From assembly GCA_018394315.1 (NCBI GenBank), contig CP074575.1, positions 1,396,615-1,460,614 of the forward strand: a stretch of 64,000 bases of DNA, written 5' to 3'. How positions within the stretch are numbered: position 1 is the stretch's first letter; each line of letters opens with the position of its first letter. Shown here in pieces: positions 8,961 to 17,713 of the stretch. This DNA is from Mycoplasmatota bacterium (GTDB taxonomy: Bacteria; Bacillota_I; Bacilli_A; MAG-NZ). The position numbers were made by a program, and so were the translations under genes. The notes beneath the pieces are model-generated. The model was not told where the DNA came from. It was given only the letters and a program-made list of their open reading frames with translations, and did not search any database.

Positions 8961-10025
8961 ATGGCAAACAACGAGTTTTTAAAAGTACTTTCAGAATTAA
9001 ATGGTGTTCCTGGAAACGAAACACAAGTTAAAAATTTTATGAAGGCCGAATTGACTGATATTGTTGATGAAATTTCTTATGATAACATTGGTTCAATTAT
9101 TGGTAAAAAAGTTGGTAACCCTGACGGACCTAGAGTTATGGTTGCTGGTCACATGGATGAAGTAGGGTTTATGGTTACTAAAATTGATAAAGATGGTTAT
9201 ATAAAAATTCATCCATTAGGTGGATGGTGGGGCCAAGTTGTACTTGCTCAACAAGTAACGATTACTACTACTGAAGGTAGTGAAATACATGGTGTAATTG
9301 GTTCTAAACCGCCTCATATTTTAACTCCAGAAGAAAGAAAAAAACCCACAGAAATTAAGAATGTTTTTGTTGATATTGGTGTCAAAGACAAAGCTGCGGC
9401 TGAAGAGCTAGGAATATTAACTGGAGACATGGTTACTCCATATATTGAATTTAGAGAAATGGCTAACCCGGATTATCTTTTAGGTAAAGCATGGGATGAC
9501 CGTATTGGGTGTGCAATAGCAATAGAAGTAGCTAAAAATTTAAAGAATGAAAAGCATGATAATATTTATTATGCAGTAGGAACTGTACAAGAGGAAGTAG
9601 GAACACGTGGAGCTGGTACAACTGCGAATTTCGTTGATCCTGATATTGGTATTGCTTTAGATGTAACAATCGCAACAGATATCCCAGGTGGAGACGGATT
9701 ATGTAAATTTGGAGAAGGTCCTCAGATTCTTGTTTACGATGGTGCTTTAGTAGGTCATCGTGGATTAAGAAAACATTTATTAGAGGTTGCTGAGAAACAT
9801 GAAATTCCTGTACAAGTAGGATATTTAGCAAGAGGTGGAACTGATGCAGGAAAGATGAGTCTTGCTCATAGTGGTGCTCCTGCAGTAAGTATATGTTTAC
9901 CAGCAAGATACATTCATTCACACACTTCTATGATTCATAGGAAAGATTATGAAGCAACTATTAAATTAGTTACAGAACTAGTTAAATCTTTAGATAGAGA
10001 AACTGTAAACAAAATAACATATTAA
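8961..10025 (+). CDS. M42 family aminopeptidase
   Basis: 354 residues, the usual M42 (FrvX/YsdC-like, deblocking or glutamyl aminopeptidase) size. Metal and catalytic residues are visible in VAGHMDEVGFMV, LLGKAWDDRIGCAIAIE, TVQEEVGTRGA and DVTIATDIPG, with the final His in RYIHSHTSM. These enzymes form dodecameric shells that trim peptides in the cytoplasm. AAGGAG precedes the ATG. It is followed by a strong terminator, so it is probably the last gene of the argS transcript. Confidence 0.92.
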   Translation: MANNEFLKVLSELNGVPGNETQVKNFMKAELTDIVDEISYDNIGSIIGKKVGNPDGPRVMVAGHMDEVGFMVTKIDKDGYIKIHPLGGWWGQVVLAQQVTITTTEGSEIHGVIGSKPPHILTPEERKKPTEIKNVFVDIGVKDKAAAEELGILTGDMVTPYIEFREMANPDYLLGKAWDDRIGCAIAIEVAKNLKNEKHDNIYYAVGTVQEEVGTRGAGTTANFVDPDIGIALDVTIATDIPGGDGLCKFGEGPQILVYDGALVGHRGLRKHLLEVAEKHEIPVQVGYLARGGTDAGKMSLAHSGAPAVSICLPARYIHSHTSMIHRKDYEATIKLVTELVKSLDRETVNKITY

Positions 10026-10029
10026 AATA

Positions 10030-10059
10030 AAAACAGGGCTTACCTTAAGTCCTGTTTTT
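10030..10059 (+). terminator. terminator after M42 peptidase
   Basis: AAAACAGG-CTT stem with AAG-CCTGTTTT, then T-rich. Confidence 0.85.
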
Positions 10060-10087
10060 ATTTAAAGTATGTGTGAAAGGGAGAGGA

Positions 10088-10170
10088 GAAGTATGATAGA
10101 AGAATAGGGGGATTCTTCTTACTTCGCAACACTATGGTTGCATTCATAGTATGGATAAATATGTATTTTT
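10088..10170 (+). other. structured intergenic element of unknown role
   Basis: Between the M42 gene and rsmD: GAAGT, bulge, AGAAGAAT, G-rich loop, ATTCTTCT, ACTTC (10088-10126), then overlapping short stems GCAAC/GTTGC and ACTATG/CATAGT. No reading frame. It could be a small RNA or a leader for rsmD. Confidence 0.3.
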
Positions 10171-10248
10171 TATTCAAAAAATGTTAAAATAATTTATGAA
10201 ATTATAAATTCGATATTTTAAGACAAAAAAGTTTAAAGGGTGATTACT

Positions 10249-10806
10249 ATGAGAGTTATAGCTGGTGAATTTAAAAGAAGAAATCTTCATACCTTAAAAG
10301 GAATGAATACTCGGCCTACTACTGCTAGGAATAAAGAGAATATATTCAATGTTATTGGACCATATTTTAATGGTGGAACAAGTTTAGATATGTTTGGAGG
10401 TAGTGGTAGTTTAACTATTGAATCTTTATCAAGAGGTATTGAGAAAGCAATTATAATAGACAATAGTAAAGAGGCTATCTCTGTTATTAAGAAGAATATA
10501 GAAATGCTAGATATAGAAGATAGAGTTAAATTATATAAAGACGATTATATGAATGGTTTGAAAGCTCTTGCTGATAAGAAAATGTCGTTTGATCTTATCT
10601 TGATTGATCCACCGTTTAGAATGCTCGTTATAGATGAAATAATTGATTTCATAGACAAGAATAAGATGCTGAATAAAGACGGTATAATAGTTGCTGAGTT
10701 CTATAAAGATAATATTTTTGAGCAAGAGTTTGAAGAAATTTATTGTTATAGATTTTTGGATTATGGAACGAGTCATATTAAACTATATACAAGAGGTGAA
10801 AGATAA
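10249..10806 (+). CDS. rsmD: 16S rRNA (guanine966-N2)-methyltransferase
   Basis: 185 residues from the ATG at 10249, which gives the family N-terminus MRVIAGEFKRRNL. A GTG nine bases upstream lies in the AAAGGGTGA ribosome-binding site. It has the SAM-binding fold with DMFGGSGSLTIESLSRG and the catalytic motif IDPPF (about residue 122). It methylates G966 of 16S rRNA. The stop overlaps the coaD start by one base, matching the Bacillus ylbH-ylbI (coaD) pair. Confidence 0.93.
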   Translation: MRVIAGEFKRRNLHTLKGMNTRPTTARNKENIFNVIGPYFNGGTSLDMFGGSGSLTIESLSRGIEKAIIIDNSKEAISVIKKNIEMLDIEDRVKLYKDDYMNGLKALADKKMSFDLILIDPPFRMLVIDEIIDFIDKNKMLNKDGIIVAEFYKDNIFEQEFEEIYCYRFLDYGTSHIKLYTRGER

Positions 10807-11285
10807 TGAAAGTTGGTATTTATCCAGGTAGTTTCGACCCTGTTACTTTTGGTCATCTAGACATAATTAAAAGAGCAACTAAAATTTTTGATAAGATTAT
10901 TATTATTGTAGCCAATAATCCTATGAAAAATACCTTATTTTCAATTGATGAGCGTATTGAGCTTGTTAAAGAAGTGCTGAAAGATTATCCTATGATTGAA
11001 GTTGAGACTTTCTCAGGTTTGACTGTTGATTGTGCAAAGAAATTTAGTGCAGATGCTATTATTAGAGGATTAAGAATGGTTACAGATTTTGAGTTCGAAT
11101 TCCAAATGAATTTAGCAAATAAAGTTATGAATGTGGATGTTGAAACAGTTTTTCTAATGACCAAAGTCGAAAATTCTTATATTTCATCTAGTTTAGTTAA
11201 GGAGATTCATCAACTAGAAGGTGATATATCAAAATTTGTACCTGAATGTGTTAAAAAAGCGTTGGATGAAAAATCACTCAGATGA
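10806..11285 (+). CDS. coaD: phosphopantetheine adenylyltransferase
   Basis: 159 residues, standard length. The nucleotidyltransferase motif is GIYPGSFDPVTFGHLDII (T/HxGH). RGLRMVTDFEFEFQMNLANK and the C-terminal ENSYISSSLVKEIHQLEGD carry the substrate-binding residues. It catalyses the penultimate step of coenzyme A synthesis. It overlaps rsmD by one base, and its 3' end overlaps the convergent ylbJ by 12 bp. Confidence 0.95.
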   Translation: MKVGIYPGSFDPVTFGHLDIIKRATKIFDKIIIIVANNPMKNTLFSIDERIELVKEVLKDYPMIEVETFSGLTVDCAKKFSADAIIRGLRMVTDFEFEFQMNLANKVMNVDVETVFLMTKVENSYISSSLVKEIHQLEGDISKFVPECVKKALDEKSLR

Positions 11286-12275
11286 GTTTTTTCTTATTAA
11301 AAGTAAAACTAAGAATAGATATATCAAAGAATAGTAATTTTTAGTAACAGTAACAGCTTCTATGTAGAAGAAATTAAATATAAGTAATGTGATAAAGAAA
11401 CTTAATATACCTTGCACAAAACGAGCAATTAAATATTTCATATAGCTTAATTTTTCATATATTAACGAATAAACTTGTAAATGTATTGCAATACCCGCAA
11501 AACCGAGAGTGAAGGATGCTAAACCGACTAATAGTTTTAAATCCTCATCTGAGTCTGCAATGTATTGAATACCTGAAACGAATTCAAACATTCCGTTAAT
11601 TATCAAGTAAATTATAGTAGTTTTGTTTTGAATGAATTCGGTTAGAACCAATTTTATTACATTTATAAATACTATGAAACCTGCAATATTTAAAACTACT
11701 TGAATGTTTTTTGATATAGATTCAACTATGTTAGTGGACTTAATATCATCACTATTTGAAGTGAACTTTTCTTTAGGTCGATTAAATAAAGCTATAATAA
11801 AATTTGATGAGTAATGACTTATCAACAGTATTAAACCTACCGTATAGTTCTTAAAAAATGCTATTCCAAATACATTATATATAAATATAGGATTAGCAAA
11901 TGATGTAAATGATAAAATATAGTTTGCTTCTGCTATTGAAATCTCATCTTTTTCGATGAGATTTTTTAATATTCTAGCTGAAGAGGGGTTTCCAGCAAAG
12001 ATTGATAATATTATTATAACACTAGATCTTTTGCTAATATTAAAGAGAAAAGAGAATAAAGGAGATAAGAAACTTCCTATTTTATTAGTCAAATCATTTT
12101 GAATAATTAGATCAGTTACTATGAAGACTGGAAATAAAATTGGTAAGACGTAATTAACCCAAAGGATTAATGATGAAGTAACATTTTCTTTGATTTCACT
12201 AGGTGAAATTATTATTAAATAAAATAGAAAACAAAACAAAAGATATTTTAAATATTTCATCTTCATCATCCTCAT
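11274..12275 (-). CDS. ylbJ: sporulation integral membrane protein YlbJ
   Basis: About 333 residues with eight or so membrane segments. Family hallmarks are the N-terminal LILWVNYVLPILFPVFIVTDL and FAGNPSSARILKNL-(I) in the first half of the Gate/nucleoside-recognition fold. In Bacillus subtilis ylbJ is made in the mother cell and needed for spore cortex, and it sits next to coaD as here, although here it is on the opposite strand. Several ATGs are close together (12275, 12266, 12260); the one at 12260 has the best-placed GAGG. Confidence 0.87.
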   Translation of the reverse strand: MRMMKMKYLKYLLFCFLFYLIIISPSEIKENVTSSLILWVNYVLPILFPVFIVTDLIIQNDLTNKIGSFLSPLFSFLFNISKRSSVIIILSIFAGNPSSARILKNLIEKDEISIAEANYILSFTSFANPIFIYNVFGIAFFKNYTVGLILLISHYSSNFIIALFNRPKEKFTSNSDDIKSTNIVESISKNIQVVLNIAGFIVFINVIKLVLTEFIQNKTTIIYLIINGMFEFVSGIQYIADSDEDLKLLVGLASFTLGFAGIAIHLQVYSLIYEKLSYMKYLIARFVQGILSFFITLLIFNFFYIEAVTVTKNYYSLIYLFLVLLLIRKNSSE

Positions 12276-12320
12276 AATTAATAATATGAGATTATAAGGT
12301 AAAATATAATTTTAAAATGT

Positions 12321-12349
12321 TTGACAAACCTAACAAAGTTCTATAAAAT
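12321..12349 (+). promoter_or_regulatory. feoAB promoter
   Basis: TTGACA at 12321-12326, 17-bp spacer, TAAAAT at 12344-12349. Initiation would fall around 12356, so the ATGs at 12358/12361 are too close to it and the downstream start is favoured. No clear Fur box seen. Confidence 0.7.
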
Positions 12350-12381
12350 ATGTCTAGATGATGAAAAGGGAGAAGAACAAA

Positions 12382-12603
12382 ATGTTGTTGAGTGATTTGG
12401 AAATAGGGGAAAGTGCAGTTATAAGTGATATGAGTAAGATTGATAAATCTTTTAGAAATAGATTGATGGACATTGGAATTTATAGGGGTGCAAGAGTTCT
12501 TTTAGTAAATAAAATGAGTTTTGGTAAAATGCTTGTAGTTGAAGTTGATGACGTAGAAATTTGCATAAGAAGAACAGATGCTGAAAGGATTGAAGTAAGA
12601 TGA
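12382..12603 (+). CDS. feoA: ferrous iron transport protein A
   Basis: 73 residues from the ATG at 12382, which follows AAAAGGGAGA; in-frame ATGs at 12358 and 12361 lie at the predicted transcription start. It is a small SH3-like protein: LSDLEIGESAVISDM, then RNRLMDIGIYRGARVLLV and the closing ICIRRTDAERIEV. It is a cytoplasmic partner of FeoB. Its stop overlaps the feoB start (ATGA). Confidence 0.92.
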   Translation: MLLSDLEIGESAVISDMSKIDKSFRNRLMDIGIYRGARVLLVNKMSFGKMLVVEVDDVEICIRRTDAERIEVR

Positions 12604-14603
12604 GGTTTTTATTAACGGGGAATCCCAATGTCGGAAAGTCGACATTTTTCAATGTAATGACAAAGTCAAATGTAAAGGTTGCAAATTATACTGGAATTAC
12701 AGTAGAAAGAAATACTAAGAGTATAAAAGGGAATGGGAGATTATTTTTAGTAGATTTACCTGGTACTTACAGTGTGTTACCGAATTCAGAAGATGAAGGT
12801 GTAGTTACTCATGCTTTATGTCATGACCATTACAATGGAATAGTAAACATAGTAGATTCAACACATTTAAAAAGAAATCTACATTTTTCAATTCAGCTTC
12901 TAGAGTTAGGTGTACCAACTATAATAATTGCAAATATGATTGATGAACTCAAACGTAGTGGATTTAAATTAGATGAAAAAAAGTTAGGAGAATTACTTAA
13001 TGTTGAAGTGGTCTCTATGACTGCACTAAAAACAACCGATAAGGACTTAGATAGTATATCTAGTATTTTAAATAGAATGCCTCCTAAAAAGGCCTTAGAA
13101 ATTAATTATGGAGATGTAATAGAAAATGCAATTGAATCAATCAAATCATTGTTAAGATATGAGACATTACATGTAAAAAAGAGATGGTTAGCGATTCAAA
13201 TTTTAGAAGGAAATGATAAAATATTAGACTATATTAACTTAGTTAAAAAGAAAGAAATAATGTCTATTGTTTCTGAGACTGAGAAAACTTTGATTAATAA
13301 TAATACAGCATTATCATTAAAAGGTGCAATCTACTATATAAGAAAAGAATTTATTTCAAACACCTTAGACCAATGTTTGGTTCAAGTAGATGAAAAAAAC
13401 CATCTTAAAAATACGAATAAGCTGTTGGATAAATACTTAACTCATCCGATTTTCGGAACAATGATTTTTTTCTTAGTTATGATTTTGATTTATCATATAA
13501 GCTTTGGAAGTGGACTCCTTGGATTAGGAAATTATCTGACCGGAATATTTGAGGTAATATATGATAAATTTTTAGAATTATCTAGAATAGGCTTAGATGC
13601 AATTGGGTTTAAAGAAAGTGAATTTCTCAACCAATTATTAGTTGATGGAGCATTAACGGGTGTTGGTGGTGTTTTAGTATTTTTACCACAAATAGTAGTA
13701 CTATTTATTTTACTTTCACTAGTCGAAGGGACTGGATATATGTCCCGTGTAGCGATAAGTATGGATGGAATGCTAGCTAAGTTTGGAATGAATGGTAAAA
13801 GTATAGTACCAATAGTAACAGGATTTGGTTGTACAGTACCTGCAATAATGGCAACAAGAACTATAAGTAACAGAAAAGAAAGAATATTAACTATACTTAC
13901 ATTACCTTTTATTTCTTGTGCTGCAAGATTACCGGTTTATGGTTTCTTCGTATCGATATTCTTTGAAAAACATCAAGCATTAGTAATATTCTTTATTTAC
14001 ATATTAGGTGTAGTGATTGCATTATTAAGTGGTAAAATATTTTCTTTAAGTATTTTTAGTGATGTAAAAACTAATTTTGCAATTGAATTACCACCTTATA
14101 GATTACCTCATTGGAAAAATATAATCTCACAAGCTTTAGATAAAGCAAAAGGGTTTATTAAAAAGGCAGGGACTTATATCCTTGTAGGTTCGATTGCGAT
14201 ATGGTTTTTAATGGCTGTTGGTCCTGACGGTGTTACGGATATACCGGATCAAAGTTACTTAGCATATATTTCGCAATTCTTCAGTCCAATATTTATTCCA
14301 TTAGGATTTGGGACTTGGCAAGCAACTAGTGCTGTCTTCACAGGGGTATTAGCTAAAGAAGCAGTTGTATCATCATTAGCAGTGATATATGGCGCTAAAG
14401 ACGTTATAAGTGCAACATTTAATAGTGTTACAGCGTTAACCTTTATTGTATTCATTTCATTATATACCCCTTGTATTGCTACAATTGGTACAATTCGTGC
14501 TGAAACAAATTCTAGAAAATGGACAATATTTAGCATAATGTATCCATTAGTAGTTGCATATTTAGTAGCGTTATTAGTTAAAAGTTTTATATTATTATTT
14601 TAA
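12600..14603 (+). CDS. feoB: ferrous iron transporter B
   Basis: 667 residues. The N-terminal G domain has G1 GNPNVGKST (residues 7-15), G3 DLPGTYS and G4 NMID, followed by the helical GDI region. The membrane part has the two Gate domains with the conserved Cys motifs GFGCTVPAIMATRT and LYTPCIATIGTIR. It imports Fe2+ across the membrane, driven or gated by GTP. Translationally coupled to feoA, no feoC in the neighbourhood. Confidence 0.96.
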   Translation: MRFLLTGNPNVGKSTFFNVMTKSNVKVANYTGITVERNTKSIKGNGRLFLVDLPGTYSVLPNSEDEGVVTHALCHDHYNGIVNIVDSTHLKRNLHFSIQLLELGVPTIIIANMIDELKRSGFKLDEKKLGELLNVEVVSMTALKTTDKDLDSISSILNRMPPKKALEINYGDVIENAIESIKSLLRYETLHVKKRWLAIQILEGNDKILDYINLVKKKEIMSIVSETEKTLINNNTALSLKGAIYYIRKEFISNTLDQCLVQVDEKNHLKNTNKLLDKYLTHPIFGTMIFFLVMILIYHISFGSGLLGLGNYLTGIFEVIYDKFLELSRIGLDAIGFKESEFLNQLLVDGALTGVGGVLVFLPQIVVLFILLSLVEGTGYMSRVAISMDGMLAKFGMNGKSIVPIVTGFGCTVPAIMATRTISNRKERILTILTLPFISCAARLPVYGFFVSIFFEKHQALVIFFIYILGVVIALLSGKIFSLSIFSDVKTNFAIELPPYRLPHWKNIISQALDKAKGFIKKAGTYILVGSIAIWFLMAVGPDGVTDIPDQSYLAYISQFFSPIFIPLGFGTWQATSAVFTGVLAKEAVVSSLAVIYGAKDVISATFNSVTALTFIVFISLYTPCIATIGTIRAETNSRKWTIFSIMYPLVVAYLVALLVKSFILLF

Positions 14604-14621
14604 AGGGCTTGTCCCTTTTTT
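14602..14621 (+). terminator. terminator of feoAB
   Basis: AAAGGG-CTTGT-CCCTTTTTT overlapping the feoB stop. Confidence 0.8.
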
Positions 14622-14635
14622 CTTTAAGGGGAATA

Positions 14636-15496
14636 TTACCCCACTGGTATTTTTATTTTTTGACCGACTTCTAGAGCTGGAGAAGTTAAGTTGTTTGCAT
14701 TCAATAATTCCTGTACAGATATTCCAAACTTTTGAGCTATTAGAAAAGCACTATCATTTGGTTTTACTGTGTATATTTCAAAATCAACTGGCGCAATATA
14801 AGGAACCATAATTCTTTGACCTTCGACCAACATGTCATTCTGTAAATCATTAATTTTACGTAAATTCTCAACTGTAGTATTAGTCTTATTAGCTATACTA
14901 AATAATGACTCATTTGGTCTTACTATATAAGTAATGTACTTAGGTTCTTTATAAGGCTTACCTAAATATTCTGCAGTACCTTTTACAATAGCTTCTGCAT
15001 AATTAGGCCAGTTATAATTTAATTTACTTTTGTCTACGCTGTTGTCGGCAAATCCATACTCTACAATTACAGACTGTATTGGCCTTGTATCTCTATGGAT
15101 ATAATAAAAATCATTACCTAATCTATTTTTTCTTGTATAAATTGCACGGGTATCTTGACCAGCTTTAAATAACTCATCACTTAACGTATTGGAAAGTTTA
15201 TCATTATCATGAACACTATATATAAACTCTGCCCCTTTACCTCCGCCTGAGTTTATGTGATTACTTAATGTGATTACATCAGCACTTTGGCCGAAAGCAT
15301 TATTAACTACATTAGCTCGGTCTCTAGGTTTTAGAGTTTTATCGGTATATCTACTCATTTTAACAGGAATTCCAAGTTGATTAAATCTATCGAATTGATA
15401 TTTGGAAATATCTAAGTTTAAATTTTTTTCTTTCCATAATTCATTTGTACCACCACCTGGGTCACTACCTCCATGACCAGGATCAATTACTATCAT
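14636..15496 (-). CDS. N-acetylmuramoyl-L-alanine amidase with two LysM domains
   Basis: 286 residues. Residues 1-178 are an Amidase_3 domain with zinc ligands H8 (VIDPGHGG), E23 (KEKN) and H80 (LSNHINSGG) and catalytic E146 (VIVEYGF). Two LysM domains follow (about 188-233 YIVRPNESLFSIANKTNTT; 241-285 YTVKPNDSAFLIAQKFGIS). There is no signal peptide. In a spore former this fits a CwlC-like mother-cell lytic enzyme, which is released by lysis; a phage-type endolysin is the alternative, but no phage genes are nearby. Monocistronic. Confidence 0.88.
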   Translation of the reverse strand: MIVIDPGHGGSDPGGGTNELWKEKNLNLDISKYQFDRFNQLGIPVKMSRYTDKTLKPRDRANVVNNAFGQSADVITLSNHINSGGGKGAEFIYSVHDNDKLSNTLSDELFKAGQDTRAIYTRKNRLGNDFYYIHRDTRPIQSVIVEYGFADNSVDKSKLNYNWPNYAEAIVKGTAEYLGKPYKEPKYITYIVRPNESLFSIANKTNTTVENLRKINDLQNDMLVEGQRIMVPYIAPVDFEIYTVKPNDSAFLIAQKFGISVQELLNANNLTSPALEVGQKIKIPVG

Positions 15497-15584
15497 TTAT
15501 TTCCTCCTAAATTAATAAATTTCTAATTTAGTATATGAAGTATTAATTTGAATGTTTAACACAAAATAGTGTTAGAGGTGGATT

Positions 15585-15950
15585 ATGGAAAATATATTAA
15601 TAGTAGACGACACTAAAACTAACGCATTGTTGTTAGAATTCATGTTAAGCGATTTTAATGTAAAAAGTGTATATGACTCAAAAAAAGCTTTAAAAAGTAT
15701 AAATGATAACAAGCCAGATATACTCTTACTAGATATAGTAATGCCTGGATATTCAGGGTACGATTTGCTGAAAGAAATAAAAAACGACTCTAATTTAAAT
15801 GATATAAGAGTCATTGTTGTATCGGGATTAGATAACGTTGATGCAAAAGTAAAAGCATTTGAGTTGGGCGCTGATGAATACTTTCAAAAACCCGTTAATT
15901 CTAAAAGACTTTTGAAAGTTATTAGAAACTATGATAAGTTAGTACATTAA
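15585..15950 (+). CDS. single-domain response regulator
   Basis: 121 residues, only a receiver domain. It has the acidic pair in NILIVDDTKTN, phospho-acceptor Asp in ILLLDIVMPGYSGYDLL (about residue 53), Ser in VIVVSGLD and Lys in YFQKPVN. Like Spo0F or CheY-type relays, it has no output domain and no adjacent kinase. In a spore former a phosphorelay role is possible but not shown. AGAGGTGG precedes the ATG. Confidence 0.85.
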   Translation: MENILIVDDTKTNALLLEFMLSDFNVKSVYDSKKALKSINDNKPDILLLDIVMPGYSGYDLLKEIKNDSNLNDIRVIVVSGLDNVDAKVKAFELGADEYFQKPVNSKRLLKVIRNYDKLVH

Positions 15951-15952
15951 AG

Positions 15953-15975
15953 AAGTGATTTAGAAAATCACTTTT
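15953..15975 (+). terminator. terminator after response regulator
   Basis: AAGTGATT-TAG-AAATCACTTTT, possibly bidirectional with the convergent gene. Confidence 0.7.
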
Positions 15976-15981
15976 AACATG

Positions 15982-16452
15982 CTATATTTTACCATTATAT
16001 TGTAGTATATCTCGGTAAAGTGAACACTTCTTAGAATATTTGCAATCTTTATCTAAATTCTTGCAGCAGCATTTACAATTATATTTATTATCAAACTTAA
16101 CACTATCTATATCTATAAATTCATTTAGATTTGAATCTTTCAATTTGATATTCATTATCCATTCAGGATGATAATATCTTTTTTTAAGTCTTCTTAAAAG
16201 CTTTCTTTTTTTGTTTCGGTTTTTCTCAGATGATTTTATCCAACTTTTCTTTTTCTCATATTCTTTGATATTTATTAAGTCACTTCTATTTTTAACTATT
16301 AAATCGAAGAGATACTTACATGTTAAAAAAGCTCCAGTGCTATTCAACACGATACACGAAGAGTACCCACCCTTAACATCGCCATTATAGTATCTAACTG
16401 AAACTATTATATTTAGTGTATGTATGTTATTTTGTGCAATCGAGATAACCAC
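15982..16452 (-). CDS. unknown protein with Cys-rich C-terminus
   Basis: 156 residues. The first 50 (VSVRYYNGDVKGGYSSCIVL then STGAFLTCKYLFDLI) look like the first strands of a trypsin-like fold, with Tyr where a catalytic His might lie, so an active protease is unlikely. The middle is very basic (KNRNKKRKLLRRLKKRYY). The end carries nine Cys in about 30 residues (CKCCCKNLDKDCKYSKKCSLY), suggesting metal binding. No signal peptide. Family not recognised. Confidence 0.5.
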   Translation of the reverse strand: MVISIAQNNIHTLNIIVSVRYYNGDVKGGYSSCIVLNSTGAFLTCKYLFDLIVKNRSDLINIKEYEKKKSWIKSSEKNRNKKRKLLRRLKKRYYHPEWIMNIKLKDSNLNEFIDIDSVKFDNKYNCKCCCKNLDKDCKYSKKCSLYRDILQYNGKI

Positions 16453-16743
16453 TTATAGTCCCCCTTACTTGCAATTGACAACTATTTCTCGTGATTATAA
16501 ATTAACACAGTAATTACTCGAAACCTGTTGTATGTTGTCGAAAAAATGATATTTGTTATATAAAATGCTGAATTTTGAAAAAAATAGTCAATAAAACATA
16601 ATATAAACAAATTGCAACAAAAATTTAAAGTTTATTTTATTGATAAAAAAATAGTAATATAGCTTTTGTAATTGTATGAAGTTAAAGTACCATTGTAAAA
16701 AAGAATTATCTATAATAGACAACTAAAATAATCACAAAATAAG

Positions 16744-16805
16744 TCAAGTAAGCTTGACAACTAAGACAAGGTATAGTAACATAATAGTGTAAAGCTTGTT
16801 TTACA
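16744..16805 (+). promoter_or_regulatory. promoter with two palindromes before XRE gene
   Basis: TTGACA at 16754-16759 and TAACAT at 16777-16782 (17-bp spacer). TCAAG-TAAG-CTTGA overlaps the -35 box, and TGTAAA-GCTTGT-TTTACA covers the transcription start. Both are candidate operators for the encoded XRE regulator. The rest of 16453-16743 is AT-rich and holds nothing I recognise. Confidence 0.5.
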
Positions 16806-16816
16806 TGGAGGATAAT

Positions 16817-17029
16817 ATGAAAAATCATGTTAGAAGGTTGAGAGAAGAACTATCCCTCTCTCAAAGTGAGTTAGGTAAACGTGTTGGCGTTAGTAGACAA
16901 ACAATTAATTCTTTAGAAAATGGAAGATATAATCCATCCATATTACTTGCTTTTAAATTATCAAATGTATTTAAGTCATCAATTGAAAAAATTTTTATTT
17001 ATGAGGAGGTAGAAAATGGAGAAGAGTAA
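16817..17029 (+). CDS. XRE-family transcriptional regulator
   Basis: 70 residues from the ATG that follows GGAGG at 16807-16811. Essentially one Cro/C1 helix-turn-helix: LREELSLSQSELGKRVGVSRQTINSLENGRYNPSILLAFKL. Such short regulators usually repress their own operon. It overlaps the following membrane gene by 14 bp, a common XRE plus DUF2178-like pairing. Confidence 0.9.
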   Translation: MKNHVRRLREELSLSQSELGKRVGVSRQTINSLENGRYNPSILLAFKLSNVFKSSIEKIFIYEEVENGEE

Positions 17030-17423
17030 GTTAATAAGTGTTTTTAAAAGTATGAATTTTATTGCCGGATTCGGTGTAACTGCACTCGGCTTAACAGTAT
17101 TTTTATTTGGTCCATCATATATCATTAAGTATATGGGAATTGGAATGGCTATTGGAGTTTGGGGAGGAATACTATTAAATCATTATTATCAAATCCCAAA
17201 ATTATATAAGAATAAAGATGAAAGAGAATTGACATTAATGATTATTGCTATAAGTGCTAGCACAAGCTTTATGGCTGTAGTATTTATGATTCTATTTATG
17301 TTTACTTCAATAGGGAACTTAATTATTTCGATTCAAGAATACTGGGTTATTTTCCTTTCTGTTATAGCAATTACTTTTGCAATTAGATACTTCGGTTATA
17401 AGATGTTAGATTCACTTTTATAA
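17016..17423 (+). CDS. membrane protein, DUF2178-like
   Basis: 135 residues with four hydrophobic segments (about 14-32, 37-54, 70-93, 104-125) and the KNKDERELTLMI motif between TM2 and TM3 that recalls DUF2178 proteins paired with XRE regulators. Function unknown. Coupled to the regulator gene by overlap. Confidence 0.65.
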   Translation: MEKSKLISVFKSMNFIAGFGVTALGLTVFLFGPSYIIKYMGIGMAIGVWGGILLNHYYQIPKLYKNKDERELTLMIIAISASTSFMAVVFMILFMFTSIGNLIISIQEYWVIFLSVIAITFAIRYFGYKMLDSLL

Positions 17424-17465
17424 CATGAAGTAAAAAATACATACAAAAAAAAAGAACAAAGACAA

Positions 17466-17535
17466 TGTAATGCACCCCAAAATCTGGAAACGGATCAGGG
17501 GTGTTTTTAAATGGCAAAACATAATCTTTTGTTCC
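17466..17535 (+). mobile_element. relic end of an IS150-group element
   Basis: TGTAATGCACCCCAAAATC is identical to the terminal inverted repeat of the complete element at 26863-28260. It is followed by a diverged GGGGTG-TTTTT and ATGGCAAAACATAAT, matching that element's orfA start. No other part is present, so this is a solo end. The rest of 17424-17713 shows nothing else. Confidence 0.75.
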
Positions 17536-17713
17536 AATTTTTTCACCTTAATAGCATGTGACTCACTATGAAAGATTATAGGAAATAATTGGTTAAATTC
17601 CTAATAATTAATCATGAACAAAATGAACAAAATTATTTTTACTAATTAAATATTGTTGTTGCTATTAACTAATATATAATGTTGAGGTAATAGAAATAAT
17701 AGGAGGAAAAGAA

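Noticed and set aside
9532-9921. 129-residue minus-strand frame
   Set aside because: Lies within the M42 peptidase gene and has a composition typical of an antisense shadow.
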